Assembly (NCBI GenBank): GCA_018663165.1
Contig: JABJES010000222.1
Coordinates: 1 to 5,365 of the forward strand
Source of the DNA: Rhodospirillaceae bacterium
GTDB taxonomy: Bacteria; Pseudomonadota; Alphaproteobacteria; UBA11136
Direction: 5' to 3'
DNA length: 5,365 nt
A model generated the notes under the pieces. The model saw only the letters and a list, made by a program, of their open reading frames with translations. It had not been told where the DNA came from and ran no database searches. Shown here one piece after another: positions 1-5,365 of this stretch (position 1 is its first letter; each line of letters starts with the position of its first letter). The position numbers and the translations under genes were made by a program.

Positions 1-1
1 C

Positions 2-706
2 CTGGATGGTGTTGATTTATGTGGTGCCAATCTGGAGGGCGCCGACGTCAGAGGCGCAAGCTTCAAGAATGCCGATCTGGCCTCGGCCAATCTTGATGGG
101 GTTGATTTGAGCCACTCGAACACCGAGGGTGCGAAGACCGTGCGCGAAATGGCTTCGCTGGAAGTCGATATCAGGGAAATTCTGCGTCAGCATGCGCTCT
201 GGATTTCATCCTTTGGGGCCCATGGCCATCGGGCCGAACTCGACGAGGCCGATTTCAGTTATGTTGATTTCCGGGGGTTTAACCTGAGCGGGGCGTCATT
301 GAAGGGCGTCAATTTCAAGGGTGCCAATCTGGCGGGCATGGACCTGAATATGGCTAGTCTTGAGGGTGCCGATCTCAGTGGGGCCAATTTGATGAGTGCA
401 TTTATGTGTGGCGCCAATTTTGCCAATGCCGACCTGACCAAGGCAAACTTGCGAAATATAGATGCCTCTCCGAAGGAAATCCTTGACCGTGACGGTTCCC
501 GCAAGAAGGCAACTGACAAGGACGGCAAGGCCATTGCCCAGTCATGGCCGAGTAATTTCGTCGATGCCAATCTTAGTGGCGCCAACCTCAAGGGCGCAAA
601 GCTCCGCAAGGCTAACTTAAGAGGCGCTAATCTTTCCAACGCCAAGATTTCAAAGGCAGACCTGACCGATGCCGATTTGACCAGCGCGCTTGCCGACGGC
701 GACTAA
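2..706 (+). CDS. Pentapeptide-repeat protein, 5' truncated by window edge
   Basis: The frame is open from the first bases of the window to a TAA at 704-706, giving 234 visible residues, and the start lies upstream. Internal TTG codons such as the one at 107 fall in the middle of a repeat run and are not credible starts. The protein is built of A(D/N)LxG-type pentapeptides in three blocks: visible residues about 1-44, 81-154 and 186-228. Such repeats fold as a right-handed quadrilateral beta-helix. The first break (about 45-80) carries a helical-looking stretch with H64..W67 followed by S.G..G and an acidic run, a linker I recall from other bacterial pentapeptide proteins. The second break (about 155-185) is a polar, lysine- and aspartate-rich loop. 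No signal, membrane segment or enzymatic domain is visible. The role is unknown: characterised family members include gyrase-protecting DNA mimics, but nothing here indicates that function. The family call is firm; the function is not assignable. Confidence 0.93.
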   Translation: MDGVDLCGANLEGADVRGASFKNADLASANLDGVDLSHSNTEGAKTVREMASLEVDIREILRQHALWISSFGAHGHRAELDEADFSYVDFRGFNLSGASLKGVNFKGANLAGMDLNMASLEGADLSGANLMSAFMCGANFANADLTKANLRNIDASPKEILDRDGSRKKATDKDGKAIAQSWPSNFVDANLSGANLKGAKLRKANLRGANLSNAKISKADLTDADLTSALADGD

Positions 707-721
707 GCTGGGGTATTGCCT

Positions 722-2248
722 TTAAGGTGACGTTCCGACGTTGAACAAATTGATCAGGTTGCCCATGCGGGTTTGCACGGGGTTGCCAGCCAGCCCCTTG
801 GAATAGAGCAGGATATTCAGGGAGCCGCCGTAATAGAAATTACCGATCTCCGTGAAGCCGCGTTTGACCACCTTGCCCGGCACGATTTCTTTGTTCAGGG
901 TGACCGAGCCGATGGTATCCAGGCCGACGGGAATGGACGCCACATAGCCGGTTATTTCCTTCCCCTGGAGGCCGGCATATTTGACTTCGATAATGACAAC
1001 GCCGCGCTGAAAGTTCTGGAACTGGCTGAAATCGGTTCCCGGTTGCCCCACATTGCCGCTTAGAGGCGCCCAATTTGGAAAGTCCAGATAGCCATAGGTA
1101 TTGCTCTGGATAACTGCGGCGTGGACGACGGTGCCGTTCACCGGGGCGTGGTAATGATGATAGGTATTGGGCATCAACACACAGGATTGCCCCGAGCCAC
1201 CGACGAACTTGTCTCTGTACTCTTGCGGTACGCCCTCCAACAACTGGGCCAGACTTAAGGGAATGCCCTTAACGTCGAGCACGGTGTTGTACTGCAGGGG
1301 ATTCTCGACAATCTTTCTTTCCGCCGTTCTGGCCCCGCTTAAAACCTGAACCAGTGGATTCATAATGCAGTCCGTCGGTGAGACGACGATATAATCGCGC
1401 TCTGGATACTGGTCGAGTGGCATGGTGGCCGGGCGGCTCGGGATCGTCTGATTGGCGTCATCGACGGTCAGCTCGCGGGCAAAGAAATTGTTCCAGGATT
1501 TGTAATCAGCGGAATTCTGTTTCTGGTAGTCCTCTATCTCGATGCGGGGATCATTCGCCCACTGTGCGACCATCGCCGTTGAGGCGGGGCTGTCCATATA
1601 GGCCCCTCTCTGAACGCTGAAATCTTTGGTGAATTTCCAGCCCGTGGGTAAGGGTTCGGCGAGGTTGAGGGGGTTTATGCCCTGCACAAAATCCTGGCCG
1701 GCCTCGTTCTGATAGTAGAACCAGGCAAAATCGAGAATGTATTTCAGGCCGTTGTCAGAGGTTCCGCTGATCTCGGGGAGAAAGACGCACCAGGACAGAA
1801 AGGTCTTGACCATTCTGTTCCGTAATTCGGTGGCGGTTTTTGCCCGCCAGGGATTTTTTAAAGGCGCGCCTGTGGCGTCAAAATAGCCCGTCGGGGGGGC
1901 CTGCAATCCCTTGCGCACAGCCTCTAAAGCCTGTGGAACGGCCGGGTTGGTTCTGAACTGGGTAATCAGATAGTTAAGGGACGGGCCGCAGGGTGAAGCG
2001 GCGATCTGGTGGATGGTGTCCGGGTCCAGCTTATCCTCGCCCTTACCGGGTTTGCCCAGGGCGCTGGTGATGGCATCATATTGGCTTTGGGGGACCAGTG
2101 TCCGGGTGTTCTCCGGCACATGGCGTTCATATTCTTTTCCCTGCGATAAATCGCTTGTCCCAGGCCTCCCGGATAATTCCCAAAAGGAATATCCCCCCAA
2201 AGCGATGAGCAGAACGAAAAGGGCGGGTAAAATAAGTTTTAGCTTCAT
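722..2248 (-). CDS. Phosphatidylserine decarboxylase-like protein, exported or membrane-anchored
   Basis: This 508-residue protein carries the PSD family landmarks in order. There is a W-N-N-F-F-A-R-E-L segment at 252-260 followed by S-R-P at 271-273, then the V-S-P-T-D motif ending at D293. Next comes Y-H-H-Y-H-A-P-V-N-G (363-372, H364 and H367), and finally a C-terminal G-x-F-x-x-G-G-S ending at S476. Asp, His and Ser are the known triad for self-cleavage, which in PSD occurs between Gly and Ser and leaves a pyruvoyl group; the site here would be G475/S476. The canonical LGST is changed to GGSL, and the Asp is followed by Cys instead of Gly. PSD enzymes convert phosphatidylserine to phosphatidylethanolamine plus CO2, but the true substrate here is uncertain. 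Residues 1-22 are a lysine-led hydrophobic segment without a lipobox Cys, predicting a signal peptide or anchor with the bulk in the periplasm. Canonical PSD is about 280-320 aa, so the roughly 220 residues before the catalytic part are extra and may include a PSDC-like domain. The ATG has only a weak AGAAAG-type ribosome site. The gene lies 70 bp downstream of the carbonic anhydrase and converges on the pentapeptide gene. Confidence 0.87.
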   Translation of the reverse strand: MKLKLILPALFVLLIALGGYSFWELSGRPGTSDLSQGKEYERHVPENTRTLVPQSQYDAITSALGKPGKGEDKLDPDTIHQIAASPCGPSLNYLITQFRTNPAVPQALEAVRKGLQAPPTGYFDATGAPLKNPWRAKTATELRNRMVKTFLSWCVFLPEISGTSDNGLKYILDFAWFYYQNEAGQDFVQGINPLNLAEPLPTGWKFTKDFSVQRGAYMDSPASTAMVAQWANDPRIEIEDYQKQNSADYKSWNNFFARELTVDDANQTIPSRPATMPLDQYPERDYIVVSPTDCIMNPLVQVLSGARTAERKIVENPLQYNTVLDVKGIPLSLAQLLEGVPQEYRDKFVGGSGQSCVLMPNTYHHYHAPVNGTVVHAAVIQSNTYGYLDFPNWAPLSGNVGQPGTDFSQFQNFQRGVVIIEVKYAGLQGKEITGYVASIPVGLDTIGSVTLNKEIVPGKVVKRGFTEIGNFYYGGSLNILLYSKGLAGNPVQTRMGNLINLFNVGTSP

Positions 2249-2269
2249 GGGGCATCTTTCTTTTTGCGG

Positions 2270-2295
2270 TTAAGGCTTTTCCGGCGCTTAAGGCT
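2270..2295. repeat. Short direct repeat TTAAGGCT in the carbonic anhydrase-PSD gap
   Basis: TTAAGGCT occurs at 2270-2277 and again at 2288-2295, 18 bp apart, inside the 70-bp gap between the carbonic anhydrase stop and the PSD-like start. No convincing terminator hairpin with a T-run lies in this gap, which supports read-through. The repeat may be a protein-binding direct repeat or chance. Confidence 0.35.
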
Positions 2296-2318
2296 AAATC
2301 AAAGGCGGCGGGTTTCCC

Positions 2319-2900
2319 TTACGCGGCTTTGCCCGCAGCACTCGCCTCGGGAATTTCGACCAGTTTCCCGGTTTTTACGTCATAGATGTACCCATAGACG
2401 GGGACCGAGGCGGGGACCAGCGGATGGTTGCGGATACGGGTAACGTCGGCAATTACGCTTTTCGCATTGTCACTGATCGTTAGCCAGTCGATATAGTCGC
2501 CCTCTTTTGAGCCTGGCCCCTTGTCGGTGTTGCGCCAGCCGTTTTCATCGACAGTGGCGGTTTTCAGGCTGCCGGCAAGCAGATCGCGCATGATGTCGTC
2601 GGTAAAGGTCTCCATGCCGCAATCCGTATGGTGAATGACGAACCATTCATTGGTGCCGAGTAATTTGTGGGAAATGACCAGCGAACGAATGGCGTCGTCA
2701 CTGGCCCGCCCCCCGGCGTTGCGGATGACATGGGCGTCGCCCTCGGCCAGTCCGGCATATTTAGCCGGATCGAGCCGTGCGTCCATGCAGGTGAGAATGG
2801 CAAAATGACGTCCCGGCGGCATCGCCAATTCGGCCTTGTCACCGAAATCCCGAGCATAAGAGTCGTTGGCCGAAAGAACCTCTTTTAAAATAGTGCTCAT
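2319..2900 (-). CDS. Beta-class carbonic anhydrase
   Basis: This 193-residue protein should reversibly hydrate CO2 to bicarbonate in the cytoplasm, since no signal peptide or membrane segment is seen. The zinc-site motifs are C-M-D-A-R (C38, D40, R42) and H-H-T-D-C-G (H91, C94), so the Cys-His-Cys ligands and the Asp-Arg dyad are all present. R-N-A-G-G (60-64) and the D-D-A-I-R-S-L helix (68-74) also fit. The T-D-C-G-M-x-T-F-T-D context and the Y-G-Y-I-Y-D-V-K-T-G-K-L ending resemble the small clade typified by mycobacterial Rv1284. From memory, that family is about 160-170 aa, and the extra length here is mainly a polar loop at about 110-142. The ATG at 2900 is chosen because GGAGGA stands 7 nt upstream; an in-frame TTG at 2930 would add 10 residues but would run through that ribosome site. 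It is probably the first gene of an operon with the PSD-like gene. Family assignment is firm; activity is inferred from the intact motifs. Confidence 0.95.
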   Translation of the reverse strand: MSTILKEVLSANDSYARDFGDKAELAMPPGRHFAILTCMDARLDPAKYAGLAEGDAHVIRNAGGRASDDAIRSLVISHKLLGTNEWFVIHHTDCGMETFTDDIMRDLLAGSLKTATVDENGWRNTDKGPGSKEGDYIDWLTISDNAKSVIADVTRIRNHPLVPASVPVYGYIYDVKTGKLVEIPEASAAGKAA

Positions 2901-2907
2901 CTGTTTC

Positions 2908-2913
2908 TCCTCC
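2908..2913 (-). promoter_or_regulatory. Ribosome binding site of the carbonic anhydrase gene
   Basis: On the minus strand this reads GGAGGA, 7 nt from the ATG at 2900. It is the strongest Shine-Dalgarno match in the window. It decides the start in favour of M-S-T-I-L over the upstream in-frame TTG. Confidence 0.88.
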
Positions 2914-2925
2914 CCGATTATTTGG

Positions 2926-2939
2926 CCCAATGATTTGGG
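2926..2939. promoter_or_regulatory. Dyad CCCAA-N4-TTGGG near the carbonic anhydrase start
   Basis: A perfect 5-bp inverted repeat (CCCAA, spacer TGAT, TTGGG) sits 26-39 bp upstream of the carbonic anhydrase ATG and overlaps the TTGACC element on the minus strand. It could be an operator half-site pair or, in RNA, a weak hairpin. Arms this short occur often by chance. Confidence 0.25.
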
Positions 2940-3050
2940 TCAATTTAATTTGGCCGGAAGTATGGAATCATATTGGCTGCAGGGGGAAGGGAAAAAATCT
3001 TGCAAAGGTTGTAAGGTTTATACTAAGTCTTGATTGCGTTTTCTTGTCCT

Positions 3051-3091
3051 GGGGGGGGATTCAAGGGCGCAACGGGGGCCGTGTCCAGGGG
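3051..3091 (+). other. G-rich segment of the kinase leader, possible G-quadruplex
   Basis: Guanine runs lie at 3051-3058 (eight G), 3065-3067, 3074-3078 and 3088-3091, all on the sense strand and just before the kinase start. Splitting the G8 run as GGG-GG-GGG gives four G3 tracts with loops of 2, 6 and 6 nt, which meets the usual G3+N1-7 pattern. CCTGG at 3049-3053 is also complementary to CCAGG at 3085-3089, so an ordinary hairpin could compete. Formation in the cell is not shown by sequence. Confidence 0.4.
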
Positions 3092-3112
3092 TTATGGTCG
3101 CGGATGAGGGAC

Positions 3113-3117
3113 GGGGA
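3113..3117 (+). promoter_or_regulatory. Ribosome binding site of the kinase gene
   Basis: GGGGA stands 5 nt before GTG 3123. A second purine run, GAGGGA (3106-3111), is 11 nt away. The match is moderate, but the in-frame stop at 3105-3107 leaves this GTG as the first available start. Confidence 0.6.
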
Positions 3118-3122
3118 ACACC

Positions 3123-5365
3123 GTGAAAAAATCTTTTGGGACTGATAAGGCCTTGAAACTGGCCCAGTTCTCGCTGGACCATACCAGCGAGCCGTTCTTC
3201 ATTTCGAGTCGGGACGCGCGGGTTGTCTATGTCAACGAGGCGGCCTGCGAGAGTCTGCGATACAGCCGGGACGAGTTGCAGAGCCTCTCTATTTTCGATA
3301 TCGATCCCAGTATCGACAGGGCGCTATGGGACAGGCGCTGGGGAGAATCCGCAAAAATCGGAAAAGCGCGATTCGAGACCAGGCATAAACGTAAAGACGG
3401 CTCAATTTTCCCGGTCGAAATCAGGGTTAACACTATCGACTTTGAGGGCGAGGAATACCATTTTGCCGTTGCCCACGACATTACCGGTCAAAAAGACACT
3501 CTGGAAAGACTCCGCCAAAGCGAAGAGCGGTTCCAGCTCGCGGTTAAGGGCTCAACCGATGGCATCTGGGACTGGGACATTCGAAAGGGCGAGGGTTTTC
3601 ATTCGGACCGCTGGTGTGAGCTTCTCGGTTATGGGCCGGGGGAGTTGCCCGAAAAATACGCCACTTTCGCCAACCTTCTGCACCCGGATGACAAGTCCCG
3701 GGTGCTTGAGGCAATTCATCTCCATCTGGAGGAACGGGTCCCCTATGAAGAAGAAATGCGCCTGCGCACGAAATCAGGGAATTACAAATGGTTTCTTGAG
3801 CGCGGACAGGCCCAGTGGGACGCGGACGGCAAGCCCCTGCGCATGTCGGGGTCGATCAGCGATATCAATCAGCGTAAACGGGCTGAAAACGATTTGCGTC
3901 GGGCCAACCGTGCGCTCACAGTGCTCGGCCATTGCGCCCAGACGATTGTTGAGGCCGATGATGAATTTAAACTTCTTGAAGCGGCCTGCAGGGTCGCGGT
4001 GGAAGAAGGCGGTTATCAGCTGGCCTGGGTTGGCACCCGCGAATACGATCCTGGAAAAACGATCCGCCCTCTTGTCCAATGGGGCGGCGATGAAGAATAC
4101 ATAAAAGAAATTGGCGCTCTTTCCTGGGACGAGAAGGCGGAGAAAAAACCTCCTGCATGGAGAGCGATCCAAACTGCTCGACCTGCCGTCTTTAATAATC
4201 TTCAGGCAGAGCCCGATTTTGAGCCCTGGAGGGAGCTGGCTGAAAAGCACGGTTATGCCGCGCTCATCTCCCTGCCTCTGATTGTTGATGGCGAAGTTAT
4301 CGCCACTTACGCCCTTTATGCGCCCGAGGCAGATGCCTTCGATGACCAGGAAAGAGACCTTTTGTTGAAGGTGGCGGAAAATATCTCCCTCGGCATTCAG
4401 GCCTTGCGGGAAAGGGCGGCGCGGGAAGAAGCCGAGAGAATGCTCCGCTTGACCCTCTTTTCCCTCGATCATACCCGGGACTCATTTTTAGGAATGACCT
4501 CGGATTCCCGGCTTTTCTATGTCAATGAAGCCGCCTGTAAGGGGCTTGGCTATGCAAGGGAAGAGCTCCTCAATATGACGATTCCCGATATCGACCCCCA
4601 TGCCTCAGCGGAAGGCTGGCCGGCCCATTGGGCAAGGCTGAAGAAAGAAAAATCCTATCAGTTCGAGAGCACGCACAAGAAGAAAGACGGCACGGTTTTT
4701 CCGGTTGAGGTGGTTGTCAACTTCATCGAGTTTGAGGGTGAAGAATATAATTTTGCTTCCGTGCGGGATATCACCAGACGCAATGAGATGGAGGAAAGGC
4801 TCCGCCAGGCTCAGAAACTTGAGGTGATGGGTCAGGTCACCGGCGGCGTTGCCCATGAGTTCAATAATATGCTGATGGGTATTCAGGGAAATCTGGAATT
4901 GATTGGCGATGAAGTTGAGGGTGATCCAAATCTTAAAAAGCTTATTGAGGCGGTTCTTGAGTCGACACAGAGAGGCAAGAATCTGACCCGCGACCTGATG
5001 GTCTATTCGCGCCAGCGCGTTTTTTCTCCTCAACGGATCAATCCTCGCCTGATGATCGAAAAAACGACTGAGAATCTTTCCCGTTTGCTCGGCGAGACCT
5101 ATGAGATTAAAGCGGTCGTCGCCGATGATGTCCGGGATCAGTTTATCGATGCCCATGAATTGGAAGGCGCTTTGTTAAATTTGGCCGGTAATGCCCATGA
5201 TGCCATGGCGAAAGGTGGTGTCATCACCGTTGAGGTAAAGAATGTAAGCGGGGAAAAGCCCCAGAGCCAAGAGGCGGAAGAAAATCAGGTTGTCATCTCG
5301 CTGAAAGATAATGGAGAGGGAATGGCGAGGGAGGTTCTCGACCATGTTTTCGATCCCTTTTTCAC
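3123..5365 (+). CDS. PAS-PAS-GAF-PAS sensor histidine kinase, 3' truncated by window edge
   Basis: A single frame is open for 747 codons to the window end. GTG at 3123 is the first start after an in-frame TGA at 3105-3107 and has GGGGA 5 nt upstream; the next candidate, TTG 3153, is less likely. Domains are PAS1 about 16-130, PAS2 with PAC about 133-252, GAF about 265-433 (G-Y-Q-L-A-W-V-G ending at G304, P-W-R at 368-370, L-P-L at 384-386), PAS3 about 446-560, HisKA about 563-633 and HATPase from about 670. The H-box holds the predicted phospho-acceptor H578 followed by E579-F-N-N582, an E-x-x-N arrangement associated with response-regulator phosphatase activity. The N-box has N690 and D693, the G1 box is D729-N-G-E-G-M734, and the F-box V-F-D-P-F-F closes the window. 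No membrane segment is seen, so it should be a cytosolic sensor that autophosphorylates and passes phosphate to a response regulator. The signal is unknown. The last part of the ATPase is missing, and a C-terminal receiver domain (hybrid kinase) could follow. PAS1 and PAS3 are internal duplicates. Confidence 0.95.
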   Translation, partial: MKKSFGTDKALKLAQFSLDHTSEPFFISSRDARVVYVNEAACESLRYSRDELQSLSIFDIDPSIDRALWDRRWGESAKIGKARFETRHKRKDGSIFPVEIRVNTIDFEGEEYHFAVAHDITGQKDTLERLRQSEERFQLAVKGSTDGIWDWDIRKGEGFHSDRWCELLGYGPGELPEKYATFANLLHPDDKSRVLEAIHLHLEERVPYEEEMRLRTKSGNYKWFLERGQAQWDADGKPLRMSGSISDINQRKRAENDLRRANRALTVLGHCAQTIVEADDEFKLLEAACRVAVEEGGYQLAWVGTREYDPGKTIRPLVQWGGDEEYIKEIGALSWDEKAEKKPPAWRAIQTARPAVFNNLQAEPDFEPWRELAEKHGYAALISLPLIVDGEVIATYALYAPEADAFDDQERDLLLKVAENISLGIQALRERAAREEAERMLRLTLFSLDHTRDSFLGMTSDSRLFYVNEAACKGLGYAREELLNMTIPDIDPHASAEGWPAHWARLKKEKSYQFESTHKKKDGTVFPVEVVVNFIEFEGEEYNFASVRDITRRNEMEERLRQAQKLEVMGQVTGGVAHEFNNMLMGIQGNLELIGDEVEGDPNLKKLIEAVLESTQRGKNLTRDLMVYSRQRVFSPQRINPRLMIEKTTENLSRLLGETYEIKAVVADDVRDQFIDAHELEGALLNLAGNAHDAMAKGGVITVEVKNVSGEKPQSQEAEENQVVISLKDNGEGMAREVLDHVFDPFF
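3168..3518 (+). repeat. Internal PAS duplication, copy 1 (kinase residues 16-132)
   Basis: This stretch encodes PAS1 and its trailing linker. It aligns without a gap to residues 446-562 of the same protein at a constant offset of 430 residues. Counting by eye, about 59 of 117 positions are identical. Shared runs include F-S-L-D-H-T, Y-V-N-E-A-A-C, D-I-D-P, K-D-G, F-P-V-E, F-E-G-E-E-Y and E-R-L-R-Q. The DNA has diverged, mostly at third codon positions, so the duplication is not recent. Confidence 0.9.
4458..4808 (+). repeat. Internal PAS duplication, copy 2 (kinase residues 446-562)
   Basis: This is the second copy of the paired PAS domain, placed immediately before the HisKA helix so that its end leads into the dimerisation segment. 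It carries the same Y-V-N-E-A-A-C and F-E-G-E-E-Y signatures as copy 1. The main differences lie at the residues after D-H-T and in the middle of the domain (about 493-513), where ligand-pocket and helix residues would be expected to vary. Confidence 0.9.

Larger units (their letters stand above)
2901..3122. promoter_or_regulatory. Divergent intergenic region between carbonic anhydrase and sensor kinase
   Basis: These 222 bp must hold promoters for both transcripts. On the minus strand, TTGACC (complement of 2938-2943) resembles a -35 box. An AATAAT-like -10 follows about 15-16 bp on, but this would place transcription start almost at the ribosome site, so it is doubtful. On the plus strand, TATACT at 3019-3024 is a good -10 match, but the nearest good -35, TTGCAA at 3000-3005, is only 13 bp away. 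A start soon after 3024 would give a leader of about 90 nt for the kinase. ATTTGGCC occurs twice, at 2920-2927 and 2948-2955. No small gene here is convincing. Confidence 0.45.

Noticed and set aside
259..645. A 128-codon open frame on the minus strand opposite the pentapeptide gene, giving an L-A-P-L-rich product
   Set aside because: It is the complement of the A-N-L-x-G repeat codons, which produces a repetitive open frame automatically. It has no independent support.
707..721. A possible shared bidirectional terminator between the convergent genes
   Set aside because: The 15-bp gap and its flanks show no stem of useful length followed by a T-run on either strand.
2319..2930. A longer carbonic anhydrase form starting at TTG 2930
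   Set aside because: The extra 10 residues are encoded by the strong GGAGGA ribosome site itself; ATG 2900 is the better start.
3000..3024. TTGCAA and TATACT as a complete sigma70 promoter
   Set aside because: The spacing is only 13 bp, too short for a standard promoter. Only the -10-like element is retained as a weak hint.
2930..3145. A 71-codon plus-strand open frame across the divergent intergenic region
   Set aside because: It has a weak non-ATG start without a ribosome site, covers the promoter and G-rich leader, and overlaps the kinase start in another frame.
3223..4104. A 293-codon open frame on the plus strand within the kinase region
   Set aside because: It is out of frame with the PAS/GAF coding frame, which has clear domain motifs throughout the same interval. 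Its product is Arg/Ser-rich and resembles no family.
3774..4472. A 232-codon minus-strand open frame opposite PAS2/GAF
   Set aside because: It lies entirely antisense to well-supported coding sequence and shows no recognisable domain.
4605..5156. A 183-codon minus-strand open frame opposite PAS3 and HisKA
   Set aside because: It is antisense to the H-box region, whose motifs are unambiguous, and no family resemblance is seen.

Overview
The window looks like ordinary chromosomal DNA from a Gram-negative bacterium of moderately high GC, most plausibly an alphaproteobacterium. That guess rests on gene style only: a pentapeptide-repeat protein with an H..W..S.G linker motif, a PAS/GAF histidine kinase with an H-E-F-N-N H-box, and GCC/GGC-rich codons. 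No marker gene fixes the taxon. I see no rRNA, tRNA, CRISPR array, insertion sequence or integrase.

Layout. (1) 2-706, plus strand: the 3' part of a pentapeptide-repeat gene whose start lies before the window. (2) 722-2248, minus strand: a phosphatidylserine-decarboxylase-like protein (508 aa) with an N-terminal membrane or signal segment, meeting gene 1 tail to tail with 15 bp between them. (3) 2319-2900, minus strand: a beta-class carbonic anhydrase (193 aa), 70 bp upstream of gene 2 on the same strand, so the two probably form one transcript reading carbonic anhydrase then decarboxylase. (4) 2901-3122: a 222-bp divergent intergenic region with a small dyad near the carbonic anhydrase start and a very G-rich leader before the next gene. 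(5) 3123-5365, plus strand: a large multidomain sensor histidine kinase (PAS-PAS-GAF-PAS-HisKA-HATPase), cut by the window end inside the ATPase domain. It is open over 747 codons from a GTG start and is the largest gene here.

How they may work together. The carbonic anhydrase/decarboxylase pair is the most suggestive unit: one enzyme family releases CO2 and the other interconverts CO2 and bicarbonate. However, the carbonic anhydrase looks cytoplasmic and the decarboxylase-like protein looks exported or anchored facing the periplasm. The kinase is divergent to this pair and shares its intergenic region. Its cognate response regulator is not visible, and no direct link to the pair can be shown from sequence. 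The pentapeptide-repeat gene shows no evident functional tie to the rest.

I found no clear novel defence or mobile system. The points most worth a second look are the exported, motif-variant PSD-like protein paired with a carbonic anhydrase, the ungapped duplicate PAS domain in the kinase, and the G-rich kinase leader.
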